Part shown: one piece after another, positions 7,075-16,440 of the stretch
Layout: every line of letters begins with the position of its first letter
Position numbering within the stretch: position 1 is the first letter of the stretch
Source: an uncultured Gammaproteobacteria bacterium
GTDB lineage: Bacteria; Pseudomonadota; Gammaproteobacteria; Arenicellales; JAANXG01
Length of the DNA: 35,602 nt
Assembly: GCA_945787105.1 (NCBI GenBank)
Contig: CALZGZ010000138.1
Location: 1-35,602, forward strand
Direction of reading: 5' to 3'
Program-made: the position numbers and the translations under genes
The notes under the pieces: model-generated
Told to the model about the DNA's origin: nothing
Databases searched by the model: none
The model's input: only the letters and a program-made list of their open reading frames with translations

Positions 7075-10000
7075 TTGAGTGTAACCAATAGCGTGCTACG
7101 GACTCTGGTCGTTGCCGTCGGGACACTGATGTGCGTCGGGTGGACGTCGCTGCCTGCCGCCGACAAGTCCGGCCCCGATCTCAGTCACAAGAGGGTGTTG
7201 CTGCTGTTCTCCTACCACCCGACGTTCGTCAGCTCGGACACGATCCTGCAAGGCATACGGTCGGTGCTCGATAGACACAAATTGACCCTCGATATCGAGT
7301 ATATGGACAGCAAGCGTGTACTGGACGACGTGAGTAAGGACAACTTCTTGCGGTTACTCTCCCACAAGCTCGCCAAACGCCCGCCCTACGATCTGGTGAT
7401 GCTCTCGGACGACAATGCACTGAACTTTGCCCTGGACCATCAGGATCAACTGTTTCCGAAAGTCCCGATGGTGTTTCTCGCGGTGAATGATGTACACCGG
7501 GCCGGGCAGATGGATGATCATCCGTCGATTACCGGCGTCGTCGAGGCACTGTCTTATGAGCGCACCATCGACCTCATGCAGTCCTTGCAGCGGCCGCTGA
7601 AGAAAATCGTAGCAGTCGTCGATACGACCCCCAGTGGTGACGCCGATCGATCAACCTTCGATCACCTATCCCAGCTATATCCGGATATCGACTTTCAGGT
7701 CCTGTCTTTGGGAGACCTGAGTTGGGAACAACTCGCGCAGCAGTTGGCGCATATTGGACCCAACGCCGCGGTTCTCCGTCTGACCGCATTTCGCGACAAA
7801 GCGGGGAAGGTGTTGGGGAAACGACAGGCGCTGGTCCGGATGACGGAAAGTTCCACGGCGCCGGTCTATGTACTCCGGGAAAATGCATTGCACAGCGGCG
7901 CTCTGGGGGGCGTTGTCTTGAGCCACCGCGAGCAGGGCAGACAAGCGGCTCTGATGGTTGAGAAGGTGCTGCAGGGAGCGCCGGTCGCTTCTATCAAGGT
8001 GATGCGTCAAAGCCCCAATCGGCCAATGTTCGAGTACGCGGCCTTGAAACGCTTTGGTATTTCATCGGCCTCTCTTCCGGTGGATAGTGTCGTGGTCAAC
8101 ACACCGGCGAACTTTATGAAACGGCATGCCGGGCTCGTTGCGATCGTGCTTGCCGTCGTTGTTTTTCTCGTTGGTTTGAGTACCTACCTGATGTGGCAAA
8201 TCCGCGCTCGCAAACGTGCTGAGTCAACCCTGCAGGACAGCAAGATTAGATATCAAACTATTTTCCAGTCAGCGGGAGTATCCCTATGGGAGGAAGACTA
8301 TTCGCAGGTTCAGGCGGCACTCGATGACCTGAAAGCCCAGGGAGTAGAAGACATACGTGGCTACCTGGATGACCATCCGGAGTTTGTCCGCGATGCGCTG
8401 AATCGTATCGACATTCTCGACGTCAACGATGCCAGCCTGAAACTATTCGGTGCCAAGAATAAGGAGCAATTGCTGGGCTCTTTAGAAGAACTATTTGTTC
8501 CAGAATCGTTCACTGTATTTAAAGAGGAACTCATTGCCATTGCGGATGGAAAGACATGCTTCGAGGGCGAAGCAAGTCTTAAGACCTTGCAGGGACGGCG
8601 CATGAACATGCTAATGACATTGGTGGTCCGCGGGCAACAGGATGAGTTAGACAGGGCGCTTGTGAGTTTTATCGACATCACCCAACGCAAGCAGGTAGAG
8701 GAGGCGCTGCGCGAAAGCGAAGAGCACTTCCGCAACTTGATCGAAGGCTCGATCGAAGGAATTGTCATCGATCGACAACGCAAACCGATGTTCGTGAATC
8801 AGAGCTTTGCCGACATGCTCGGCTACGAGTCACCGGACGAGATCGTGACGATAGAGTCCATGGATGCCTGTGTCGCGCCCCACGAGCGTGAACGCCTCAG
8901 CCGCTACACCAATGCGCGCATGAAGGGGGAACCGGCCCCCAGTCAGTATGAATACGAAGCGCTGCGCAAGGACGGGTCGACGGTGATCTTGCAAAATCTC
9001 GTGAGGACGATTCATTGGCAGGGCGAGCCCGCCATCCAAAGCACGGTCATTGACATTAGCGACCGCAAGCAGGCGGAGGCGCGACTGCGCCGCAGCCAAG
9101 CCAGCCTCGCGGTAGCCCAACGTATCGCGCTTCTAGGCAGCTGGGACTGGAACCTGGTGACCAACGAGCTCGATTGGTCGGATGTGGTCTACCGCATGTT
9201 TGCTATCCAACCCGAGGGGTTCGCTGGGACTTATGAGGCGTTTCTAGATTTAGTCCATCCCGACGACCGGGAAATGGTAATGCACTCGGTCGATAAGGCT
9301 TTGTATCAGCAGCAACCCTACGACATTAAACATCGAATCACGCTACCGTCCGGGGAAGTACGGGTCGTGCATGAACGGGCAGAGGTTACCTTTGATGGGG
9401 CGGAAAAGCCCACCCGTATGCTCGGTACGGTACAGGATGTCACCGAACGCGAGCGGATGGAGGAGGCGCTGCGAAACAGCGAACAGCGTTTTCGTGATGT
9501 CGCCGATGCGGCCTCGGACTGGATCTGGGAGATGGGCCCCGATCTGCGCTTTACCTATTTCTCGGGCCGCATCGAACAGGTGACCGGCACCTCACCCACG
9601 TACCTGATTGGTAAAACCCGTGAGGAAGTGATGTCCGAGACGGTACACTCAGAGGCCGGGAGTAGGCACCTGGACGATCTCGAGGCGCGACGGCCGTTCC
9701 GCGACTTCGTGTACGAAGCGAAGCTGGAAAAGGGCACGCGATATCTAAAGATCAGCGGCAAACCGATCTTCGACACGGATGGCGTATTTCGGGGTTACCG
9801 CGGCACCGGAACCGACATCACCGCTCAGAAGCGGGCCGAGGCGGCGCTGGGAGCGAGCGAAAGGCGCTATCGTGTATTGTACGACGACAATCCTTCCATG
9901 TACTTCACCGTCAGTGCCGACGGCACAATATTGTCGGTCAATCCGTTCGGCGCCCAACAGTTGGGTTACACCGAGCAACAACTGACCGGCACGTCATTAC

Positions 10001-11538
10001 TCGCGCTGGTTCACAGCCACGACCGAAACAAGGTGAAGCGACACCTGGACAACGCGACTCAAGCACCAGGTCAGTTATATCGATGGGAGGCGCGCAGGAT
10101 ACGCGAGGACGGAAGCGTACTGTGGGCGCGAGAAACCGCTCGCGTGACCGAGGATGTGGACGGCAAACAGGTTATTTTGGTTGTCTGCGAGGATATTACC
10201 GAGGCCCACAAGCTGGCTGCAGAGATTTCCTACCAAGCAACCCATGACTCCTTGACCGGCTTGGTTAATCGACGCGAGTTCGAAAAACGGCTAACGCATA
10301 ACCTGCGAAGTGCGAGTGACGACCACTCGGAGCACGCCCTATGTTATCTCGATTTGGACCAGTTCAAGGTCATAAACGATATCTGCGGGCACATCGCGGG
10401 TGACGAACTGCTGCGGCGATTGGGGAAGCTGCTCAACGACAAGGTTAGAAAGCGAGACACCCTGGCGCGTTTGGGGGGCGATGAATTCGGCGTCTTATTG
10501 GAAGATTGCTCTCTAAAGCAGGCGGAACGTATCGCCGAAGACCTACAAAAGACGATTCGCGATTTCCGGTTTGTTTGGGACGAAAAAGTTTTCACTATCG
10601 GCGTTAGTATTGGTTTGGTTCTCATCGGTAGACCTGACGAGACAGTGACCAGCGTTCTGAGTATGGCTGACGCCGCATGTTATGCCGCCAAAGACGCGGG
10701 GCGTAACCGCATTCATGTCTATCACGAGTCCGATAGCGAACTTGCACGAAGACATGGGGAGATGCAACTGGTGTCGCGTATCAACCATGCGCTCGAGGAG
10801 AATCGATTTCATTTGGTCTACCAGCCCATTGTTCCGATCGTCAATGTGGGTGACAAACGTCAGCACTTTGAGTTGCTAATCCGGATGCAAGACGAAACCG
10901 GCGGCACGATATCACCGAACGTGTTTCTGGCGGCTGCCGAGCGCTACAATCTTTCTGTTGCGCTCGATCAATGGGTGATTTCCACTGCCTTTGCGTGGCT
11001 CACAGATCAAGCACAACACCTGGATAGCATTTATCTGTGCTCCATAAACCTGTCGGGACACTCCCTGGGAGATAAGAATTTTCTAGAGTTCGTCATCGGA
11101 CAACTCAGTGAAATGGCTATTCCTCCAGAGAAGATTTGTTTTGAAATTACAGAGACCGCGGCGATAGCTAACTTTGACAGCGCCATCCACCTCATCGGCA
11201 CCCTAAGAGCACGCGGCTGCCGTTTTGCGCTGGATGACTTTGGCAGCGGTTTATCCTCGTTCGCTTATCTCAAGAACTTGCCCGTTGACTTTCTAAAGAT
11301 CGACGGCATGTTCGTAAAGGATATTGTTGACGATCCGATCGCGTTGGCGATGGTGAGATCGATCAACGAAATCGGCCAGGTCATGGGGAAACAGACAATC
11401 GCCGAGTTTGTTGAAAATGACGCGATACTCGAGAAGCTGCGGGAAATTTCTATTGATTACGCTCAGGGATTCGGTGTTGGCCGGCCGCGGCCACTGTCGG
11501 AAATGATATCACCCCCCAAGCTCAGCGTCGCCGGTTAG
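7075..11538 (+). CDS. Multidomain receptor: ABC-substrate-binding sensor, PAS x5, GGDEF, EAL
   Basis: A 1487-residue inner-membrane c-di-GMP enzyme. Residues 1-30 form a signal or anchor. About 33-335 match the periplasmic ABC-type substrate-binding sensor domain (RVLLLFSYHPT, YDLVMLSDDNALNF, PMVFLAVNDV). A transmembrane helix spans about 353-374. Five PAS-like segments follow (about 395-545, 548-670, 675-800, 801-925, 928-1050). The GGDEF motif is intact at 1134-1138, with an inhibitory I-site RKRD five residues upstream. The EAL domain starts near 1245: the EAL motif reads ELL at 1266-1268, and the metal/catalytic blocks INLSG, FEITET, LDDFGSG, LKIDG and AEFVE are kept. Both synthesis and hydrolysis of c-di-GMP are thus possible; which one dominates cannot be told. 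The start is TTG with an AGAGGGG ribosome binding site. The likely signal is a small periplasmic ligand. Confidence 0.93.
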   Translation: MSVTNSVLRTLVVAVGTLMCVGWTSLPAADKSGPDLSHKRVLLLFSYHPTFVSSDTILQGIRSVLDRHKLTLDIEYMDSKRVLDDVSKDNFLRLLSHKLAKRPPYDLVMLSDDNALNFALDHQDQLFPKVPMVFLAVNDVHRAGQMDDHPSITGVVEALSYERTIDLMQSLQRPLKKIVAVVDTTPSGDADRSTFDHLSQLYPDIDFQVLSLGDLSWEQLAQQLAHIGPNAAVLRLTAFRDKAGKVLGKRQALVRMTESSTAPVYVLRENALHSGALGGVVLSHREQGRQAALMVEKVLQGAPVASIKVMRQSPNRPMFEYAALKRFGISSASLPVDSVVVNTPANFMKRHAGLVAIVLAVVVFLVGLSTYLMWQIRARKRAESTLQDSKIRYQTIFQSAGVSLWEEDYSQVQAALDDLKAQGVEDIRGYLDDHPEFVRDALNRIDILDVNDASLKLFGAKNKEQLLGSLEELFVPESFTVFKEELIAIADGKTCFEGEASLKTLQGRRMNMLMTLVVRGQQDELDRALVSFIDITQRKQVEEALRESEEHFRNLIEGSIEGIVIDRQRKPMFVNQSFADMLGYESPDEIVTIESMDACVAPHERERLSRYTNARMKGEPAPSQYEYEALRKDGSTVILQNLVRTIHWQGEPAIQSTVIDISDRKQAEARLRRSQASLAVAQRIALLGSWDWNLVTNELDWSDVVYRMFAIQPEGFAGTYEAFLDLVHPDDREMVMHSVDKALYQQQPYDIKHRITLPSGEVRVVHERAEVTFDGAEKPTRMLGTVQDVTERERMEEALRNSEQRFRDVADAASDWIWEMGPDLRFTYFSGRIEQVTGTSPTYLIGKTREEVMSETVHSEAGSRHLDDLEARRPFRDFVYEAKLEKGTRYLKISGKPIFDTDGVFRGYRGTGTDITAQKRAEAALGASERRYRVLYDDNPSMYFTVSADGTILSVNPFGAQQLGYTEQQLTGTSLLALVHSHDRNKVKRHLDNATQAPGQLYRWEARRIREDGSVLWARETARVTEDVDGKQVILVVCEDITEAHKLAAEISYQATHDSLTGLVNRREFEKRLTHNLRSASDDHSEHALCYLDLDQFKVINDICGHIAGDELLRRLGKLLNDKVRKRDTLARLGGDEFGVLLEDCSLKQAERIAEDLQKTIRDFRFVWDEKVFTIGVSIGLVLIGRPDETVTSVLSMADAACYAAKDAGRNRIHVYHESDSELARRHGEMQLVSRINHALEENRFHLVYQPIVPIVNVGDKRQHFELLIRMQDETGGTISPNVFLAAAERYNLSVALDQWVISTAFAWLTDQAQHLDSIYLCSINLSGHSLGDKNFLEFVIGQLSEMAIPPEKICFEITETAAIANFDSAIHLIGTLRARGCRFALDDFGSGLSSFAYLKNLPVDFLKIDGMFVKDIVDDPIALAMVRSINEIGQVMGKQTIAEFVENDAILEKLREISIDYAQGFGVGRPRPLSEMISPPKLSVAG

Positions 11539-11743
11539 TTATTAGCCGTATCCGTCGGTTCGCTTGGTTCGACAGCTGCGCGTGGTTACACCGCATTGGG
11601 CCGGTCCTGGACTGGTGATCATACGACCCATCACAATATGCTACCCACAGCGGCCCTTAACCCGTATATTGCGGCGACCTCGACACCAGACCACAATAGC
11701 CCCCGTGAACACTACAGAATCTTCGCTTGGAAAACGCCCCGCC

Positions 11744-12373
11744 ATGATCGATCTTTACACATGGAATACGCCCAACGGCCGTAAGGTCTCGATTATGCTG
11801 GAAGAGGTTGAGTTGTCCTATCGAGTCCTCCCCATCGACATCACAAAGGGCGGCCAGTTTGATTCGGGGTTCACCAACATAAGCCCCAACAATAAGATCC
11901 CGGCGATCGTGGATCACGACAACGGCATGACGTTGATGGAGTCTGGCGCAATCTTGATGTATCTCGCAGACAAAACAGGCCACTTGATGCCTGCGGCTGG
12001 CGAGACTTATTGGCGGGTTATTGAGTGGTTGATGTTCCAAATGGGCGGCGTCGGGCCGATGCTCGGACAAACCCATCATTTTATAAAATTCAATCCGGGA
12101 AAGAGTAAGTATGCTGAACAGCGCTTTCTCACCGAAAACAAACGAGTCTATGGGGTGCTGGATCGACGACTCGCGGAGCACCGATACTTGGTGGACGATT
12201 ATTCGATTGCCGATATCGCGACCTGGCCATGGATATCCCGATTCGAGTGGCAGACGATGGATCTCAATGACTATCCCAACCTGCGTCGCTGGTACGTCGA
12301 GATCGCGGAACGTCCTGCGGTGCAACGCGGTTTCCATGTCCCCCGCAAGGTCCAGGAAATACCCATGCCGTGA
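11744..12373 (+). CDS. yfcG: Glutathione S-transferase family protein, YfcG/YghU (Nu-class) type
   Basis: A 209-residue GST. The N-terminal thioredoxin-like domain begins MIDLYTWNTPNGRKVSIMLE and holds ISPNNKIPAIVDH and the glutathione-binding ESGAILMYLADKTG. The linker QMGGVGPMLGQTHHF and the C-terminal SIADIATWPWISR are strongly characteristic of YfcG/YghU. These enzymes have disulfide-bond reductase activity toward glutathione-dependent substrates rather than classical conjugation. The ATG at 11744 matches the family N-terminus; the in-frame GTG at 11705 would add 13 residues. No strong ribosome binding site is seen. It is first in a same-strand run of four metabolic genes, the last of which is a glutamate-cysteine-ligase relative. 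Confidence 0.93.
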   Translation: MIDLYTWNTPNGRKVSIMLEEVELSYRVLPIDITKGGQFDSGFTNISPNNKIPAIVDHDNGMTLMESGAILMYLADKTGHLMPAAGETYWRVIEWLMFQMGGVGPMLGQTHHFIKFNPGKSKYAEQRFLTENKRVYGVLDRRLAEHRYLVDDYSIADIATWPWISRFEWQTMDLNDYPNLRRWYVEIAERPAVQRGFHVPRKVQEIPMP

Positions 12374-12481
12374 CCTCGCCGAATCCGATCGTCAGCGTTG
12401 ATGCGTTGACTCAGACTCTCTTCCCCGTTCAGTCACCGCCACTGGTTGCCCGAGCCGATGTCGCCGGGCAACAAGTCTTGA

Positions 12482-13342
12482 GTGGAAAAGCCCATGCCTG
12501 ATGCGATGAACCTAGAATCCCAGATGAATCCCCGGGCCGCGGTGCCGGATTTTCAAACCTATCTCGATAATGCCGCGACGCGTAGTTTCGCGGTACGGCG
12601 GAGCCTCCCGTGTGTTCTCGATCTACGCTACGGGGATGGCCCATTACAGACTCTGGACGTGTTTCCCGCGCAGGGCAAGGACCTGCCCATACATGTCTTC
12701 ATACACGGCGGGTTCTGGCGCGGTCTTGACAAAGACATCTACAGCGAAATCGCGCAACCGATCGTCGCATCCGGGGCAATCGCGATACTCGTTAACTATG
12801 ATTTATGCCCAGCGGTCACCTTGGACGATATCGTGCAACAGATCCTGGCTTGCGTCGCCTGGATATACCGTCACGCGCCGCGCTACGGCGGTGATCCCGA
12901 TCGCATCAGCCTGTCTGGACACTCCGCCGGCGCCCACCTAGCCGCCACGACCTTGTATCACGACTGGGATGGCGAGGGATTGCCGATGGATCTGATCAAG
13001 GCGGTTGGTCTGATCAGCGGCATCTACGACCTCGCGTCGGTACCCCGTCTGTCGGTGAACGAGGAGATTCAGCTTACCCAAGGCATGGCGGTCCGCAACA
13101 GTGTGATGTCAGCGGAACCCCGAGTGCGTTGTCGCGCGTTGGTCACCGCAGGCGCCGAAGAACCACAACTCTGGTTGCAGCAGTCGTCGGATTACGCGCA
13201 ACGGCTCACGCGAGCGGGGCTAGCAACACGCTATCTCGAACTACCGCACGAACATCACTTCTCGATCACCGACCGGCTTGCGCAAGCCGACCATCCGCTG
13301 ACCAAGGCGATGATAGATATGATTGTCAGTCCGCAAGTGTGA
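12482..13342 (+). CDS. Alpha/beta hydrolase, arylformamidase (kynurenine formamidase)-like
   Basis: A 286-residue alpha/beta hydrolase. The oxyanion-hole motif HGGFW is followed by the nucleophile elbow GHSAGAH and by a late HEHHFSI block that should provide the catalytic His. HGGFW/GHSAGAH with DPDRISLSGHS is the pattern of the BNA7/KynB-like arylformamidase and carboxylesterase group, which hydrolyses N-formylkynurenine or related amides and esters. No other kynurenine-pathway gene is nearby, so the true substrate is open. Start codons at 12482 (GTG), 12494 and 12506 (ATG) are all possible; none has a clear ribosome binding site. An M20 amidohydrolase follows 188 bp downstream. Confidence 0.88.
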   Translation: MEKPMPDAMNLESQMNPRAAVPDFQTYLDNAATRSFAVRRSLPCVLDLRYGDGPLQTLDVFPAQGKDLPIHVFIHGGFWRGLDKDIYSEIAQPIVASGAIAILVNYDLCPAVTLDDIVQQILACVAWIYRHAPRYGGDPDRISLSGHSAGAHLAATTLYHDWDGEGLPMDLIKAVGLISGIYDLASVPRLSVNEEIQLTQGMAVRNSVMSAEPRVRCRALVTAGAEEPQLWLQQSSDYAQRLTRAGLATRYLELPHEHHFSITDRLAQADHPLTKAMIDMIVSPQV

Positions 13343-13530
13343 AGGTCACCGCGGGCAAGGCGAGTTGTCATTGACGGCTAACCCGCACCTTGCCGGTAAC
13401 AGGCGTGTTCATTGTGGCGATTCCGGTCGCTTGCATGGCGCCCTGCAGAGGGAATGTGCGGTTGCCCCCGCGTCAGTGCCGTTTACCGGTGGTTTGACGC
13501 CGATCAATTCGCCACACTGGTATTTGTGAG

Positions 13531-14724
13531 ATGCTTGTCTCGGAACCTGCGATGGCGACGATTCAACAAGCGGAGACGGTATACCCTCAAGCGGTTAAAC
13601 TCAGACGTAACTTCCACCGCCATCCGGAACTAGCGTTCGAAGAAGCACACACGGCGCAGGCCATCATCGCGGAACTCGAACGCCTCGGCGTCAACTACGA
13701 GTACAGTGGCACCGGCGGTGCGGTCATCGGGCGTCTGCGGACCGATTGTGCGTCGGCCCCTACGTTTGCGCTGCGCGCGGAAATGGATGCGTTGCCGGGG
13801 GCGGAAAATACCGATCTGCCGTTCGCCTCTACCTTCGAAGGCAAGATGCACGCATGCGGTCACGATGCCCACATGGCCATGGTGCTCGGCGCGGCTAACT
13901 TGTTAACGCAATCACCCCCGGAATGTAATGTGTTGTTCGTATTTCAACCCGCCGAGGAGCGCGGCGGTGGATCGCGTGTGGTAATCAATTCGGGCGTGCT
14001 AACGGGCGTCAACGCGATCTTCGGCGGGCATGTCACCCATCATTACCAAGTCGGCGAGATTATGGTGGCCGAGGGAGTGATCACGGCGCAGTCGGATCGA
14101 TTCCGGATTCAGGTCAAAGGCAGGGGCGGCCACGGTGCACGGCCCCATGAAGCCACCGATGCCGTGGTGACGACGGGTCTGCTCATCACCGCGATACAAA
14201 CCCTGGTATCGCGGGAAATCAACCCCGTGTATCCGTCGGTGGTGACGATTGGAACCATTCATGCCGGCAGTGCACCCAATGTCATCGCCGAGGAGGCTGT
14301 CCTGGAAGGCTCGATCCGCAGTACCCTGCCTGCGGTGCGCGTTCATTTGCACGAAGGCCTCAAGCGCATGGCGCGGGCGCTGGGGGAGCTGCATAACGCC
14401 AATATTGATATCACCATTAGCGAAGGGTACCCACCGGTCGTAAACACCCACCATGAGACCCGCGTCGCGTATCAAGCAGCCCGCACTGTGGTGGGGGAGA
14501 AAGGTCTCATGGCCATGGACCATCCGAGCATGGGCTCCGAGGACTTCTCATATTTTCTGCATGAGATCCCCGGTTGTTATGTACGCTTCGGAGCGCGTCC
14601 GCACGAACAAGAATACATCCCGCTCCACAGCCCCGCATTTGACGTTGACGAGCAAGCCCTGAAAGTGGGCGCCGCCTTCTTCGACGAAGTGGTGCGCGAA
14701 GCGACGCGACAACACCAGGCCTAA
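13531..14724 (+). CDS. M20 family metallo-amidohydrolase (hippurate hydrolase / aminoacylase-like)
   Basis: A 397-residue di-zinc hydrolase that cleaves N-acyl amino acids or similar amides. The metal and catalytic motifs are present: HACGHDAH at 107-114, the catalytic pair in FQPAEE, the dimerisation-domain block GRGGHGARPHEATDAV, and the late metal ligand in LHSPAFDVDE. MGSEDFSYF near the end is typical of the hippuricase/IAA-amino-acid hydrolase branch. Members include hippurate hydrolase, N-acetyldiaminopimelate deacetylase and IAA-amide hydrolases; the substrate cannot be fixed from sequence. A later ATG at 13552 is an alternative start. The downstream YbdK-like ligase starts 6 bp after the stop, suggesting co-transcription. 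Confidence 0.92.
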   Translation: MLVSEPAMATIQQAETVYPQAVKLRRNFHRHPELAFEEAHTAQAIIAELERLGVNYEYSGTGGAVIGRLRTDCASAPTFALRAEMDALPGAENTDLPFASTFEGKMHACGHDAHMAMVLGAANLLTQSPPECNVLFVFQPAEERGGGSRVVINSGVLTGVNAIFGGHVTHHYQVGEIMVAEGVITAQSDRFRIQVKGRGGHGARPHEATDAVVTTGLLITAIQTLVSREINPVYPSVVTIGTIHAGSAPNVIAEEAVLEGSIRSTLPAVRVHLHEGLKRMARALGELHNANIDITISEGYPPVVNTHHETRVAYQAARTVVGEKGLMAMDHPSMGSEDFSYFLHEIPGCYVRFGARPHEQEYIPLHSPAFDVDEQALKVGAAFFDEVVREATRQHQA

Positions 14725-14730
14725 CGGTCT

Positions 14731-15855
14731 ATGGAATTCACGCCTTCCAATCCTTCGTGGATAGGCATGGAGATGGAATTCCAACTGCTCGATGTCGAAA
14801 CCCTCGATCTCGTCGACGGCATTCTTCCATTGATGGACTTTTATCCCAACGATCCTCACATCAAGCCAGAGTTCAATCAGAATACGGTTGAGGTGTGCTC
14901 AAAGATATGTCGCAGTATCGACGAACTCGGTGCCCACATGCGGGCCTTGCTAAGGAATTTGCAGGACACCTGTAAGCAATTGGATATGCTGTTGTGCAGC
15001 GCAGGCACCCACCCGTTTGGGGAGCGGCTCGCTCTCATCACACCGATGCCTCGTTATCGGCAGTTGGAGAAATCGGCGGGCTATGTTGGGCATAATCAAA
15101 TTACCTTCGCCACCCATGTACATCTCGGTATGAAATCCGGTGACGAGGCTACTTCGCTGATGCACGAGCTGAAGGCGTTGTTGCCGTTGTTGATCGCGGT
15201 GTCGGCTAGCTCACCGTTCTGGCGCGGCTTTGACACCGGCTTCGCCGCCTACCGTCATCGCATCTTGGCAGCGACGCGAAGCTATGGCATCCCGCCTTCT
15301 TTCGACACCTGGGTTGATTTTTCCAGCTTCCTCGAGACCACGTCCCGGGCCGGGGTGTTCAGCACCATCAATGACATCCACTGGGACATTCGGCCACGAC
15401 CGCATCTGGGCACCCTCGAGATTAGGGTCATGGATGCACAACCCACCGTTACCCTGGCGTTGACTCTCGCTGGATTTCTGCGCGCCCTGGTGACCTATCT
15501 TCGCATCACGCCGCAGGCTCGCCGCCCGCCGTTATTCCCGCACGCCTTGCACTGGTGGATCGAGAAACACAACCACTTTCAAGCGTCGAAACAAGGCTTA
15601 GACGCAAAATATATCCACGATATACAGGGCACCTTGGTGCCGATGCGCGAGCTTTGTCAACGTGTTATGCGGGCCACCCAACCGATCGCCGACGAACTGC
15701 ACCAGGAATCATATTTTGATCGACTCCAAGACCACATCGACGATGGTCCGAGTTATGTGCATCAAAGGGAGGTTTACGAAAAGACCGGTTCGTTCAAGGC
15801 GATCGCCAGGCATCTGATCGCGCAGCTGGAAACGGACCTCAACGAAAGCAACTGA
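14731..15855 (+). CDS. Carboxylate-amine ligase of the glutamate-cysteine ligase type 2 (YbdK) family
   Basis: A 374-residue GCS2-family enzyme. WIGMEMEFQLLD is the family N-terminal metal/nucleotide block. EFNQNTVEVCS, CSAGTHPFG, FATHVHLGMKSGDEA and GTLEIRVMDAQPT follow in the expected order. GCS2 proteins join a carboxylate to an amine using ATP. E. coli YbdK has weak glutamate-cysteine ligase activity, while many relatives have unknown substrates. It follows the M20 amidohydrolase by 6 bp, pairing an amide-forming enzyme with an amide-cleaving one in the same transcript. With the GST upstream this suggests a glutathione-like thiol or acyl-amino-acid metabolism, which is inference. The ATG at 14731 sits right at the family start; no strong ribosome binding site is present, consistent with coupling. 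Confidence 0.9.
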   Translation: MEFTPSNPSWIGMEMEFQLLDVETLDLVDGILPLMDFYPNDPHIKPEFNQNTVEVCSKICRSIDELGAHMRALLRNLQDTCKQLDMLLCSAGTHPFGERLALITPMPRYRQLEKSAGYVGHNQITFATHVHLGMKSGDEATSLMHELKALLPLLIAVSASSPFWRGFDTGFAAYRHRILAATRSYGIPPSFDTWVDFSSFLETTSRAGVFSTINDIHWDIRPRPHLGTLEIRVMDAQPTVTLALTLAGFLRALVTYLRITPQARRPPLFPHALHWWIEKHNHFQASKQGLDAKYIHDIQGTLVPMRELCQRVMRATQPIADELHQESYFDRLQDHIDDGPSYVHQREVYEKTGSFKAIARHLIAQLETDLNESN

Positions 15856-15912
15856 TATCCGCGTCTTCAATTGTGAACGGTGGTCCCCAATGTGTTATTG
15901 GCAGCGTCACCC

Positions 15913-15935
15913 GTAGCCCGCATGGTGCGCCACGG
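15913..15935. repeat. Solo end resembling the MITE-like TIR
   Basis: GTAGCCCGCATGGTGCGCCA plus CGG matches the left TIR of copy 1 at about 17 of 23 positions, and the left end of copy 4 closely (both contain GCGCCACGGC). No clear right end was found, apart from a weak GGGGGCTAGC at 16386-16395. It may be a decayed copy or chance similarity. It lies just upstream of the DUF302 gene. Confidence 0.35.
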
Positions 15936-15947
15936 CAACGATGAGGT

Positions 15948-16376
15948 TTGCCGGCTCTATATTTCAACGCCGCATCGGCGTCCGAACCAGTCATGCTGCT
16001 CCCCCAGTCACAGGACCCATATCCCGAGGCAATGATGAAGTTGCAACGCGCCATCGAGGCGAATGGATATCGGTTCTCGCGCGTACAGCGGGTTGATTGT
16101 GGTCTGCGCACGCGTGGCTACAATATCCCTCCCTATCGGATCGTTTTTTTTGGTAAACCTGAACAAATTCGCTTTCTCAGCGTGGCACCGCCTGAATTGT
16201 TGCCCTTTTTGCCGCTAAAAATCATCATCTACCAACAAGGTGACAACGTCGTACTGCTCGCGGCCAATCCATCGATACTCGCCAGCTTCTATCGAGGAAA
16301 AGATGTCGCGGGTGTATTCGCAACCTGGGGCCGGGATATTCGCAAAATCCTCACCGATGCGTCACGCTCTGATTGA
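15948..16376 (+). CDS. DUF302 domain protein
   Basis: A protein of up to 142 residues belonging to the DUF302 family, small proteins of unknown role. The characteristic features are KLQRAIEANGYRFSRVQRVD near the start, then YRIVFFGKPEQ, LPFLPLKIIIYQQGDNVVLLAANP and a final helix. The start is uncertain. TTG at 15948 opens the longest frame, while ATG at 15993 (MLLPQSQDPYPEAMMK) starts close to the conserved domain. No signal peptide is evident. It stands alone between the YbdK-like ligase and the thioesterase, with about 90 bp before it that include a solo MITE-like end. Confidence 0.78.
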   Translation: MPALYFNAASASEPVMLLPQSQDPYPEAMMKLQRAIEANGYRFSRVQRVDCGLRTRGYNIPPYRIVFFGKPEQIRFLSVAPPELLPFLPLKIIIYQQGDNVVLLAANPSILASFYRGKDVAGVFATWGRDIRKILTDASRSD

Positions 16377-16440
16377 GCACCGCTACGGGGGCTAGCGTTT
16401 TGGGTTACAGTAAGGAACCTCAATTTACGGGGTTCACAAT

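Noticed and set aside
16386-16395. GGGGGCTAGC after the DUF302 gene as a right end of a fifth MITE copy
   Set aside because: Only the last seven or eight bases match the TIR and the DUF302 gene fills the interval, so a complete element is not supported.
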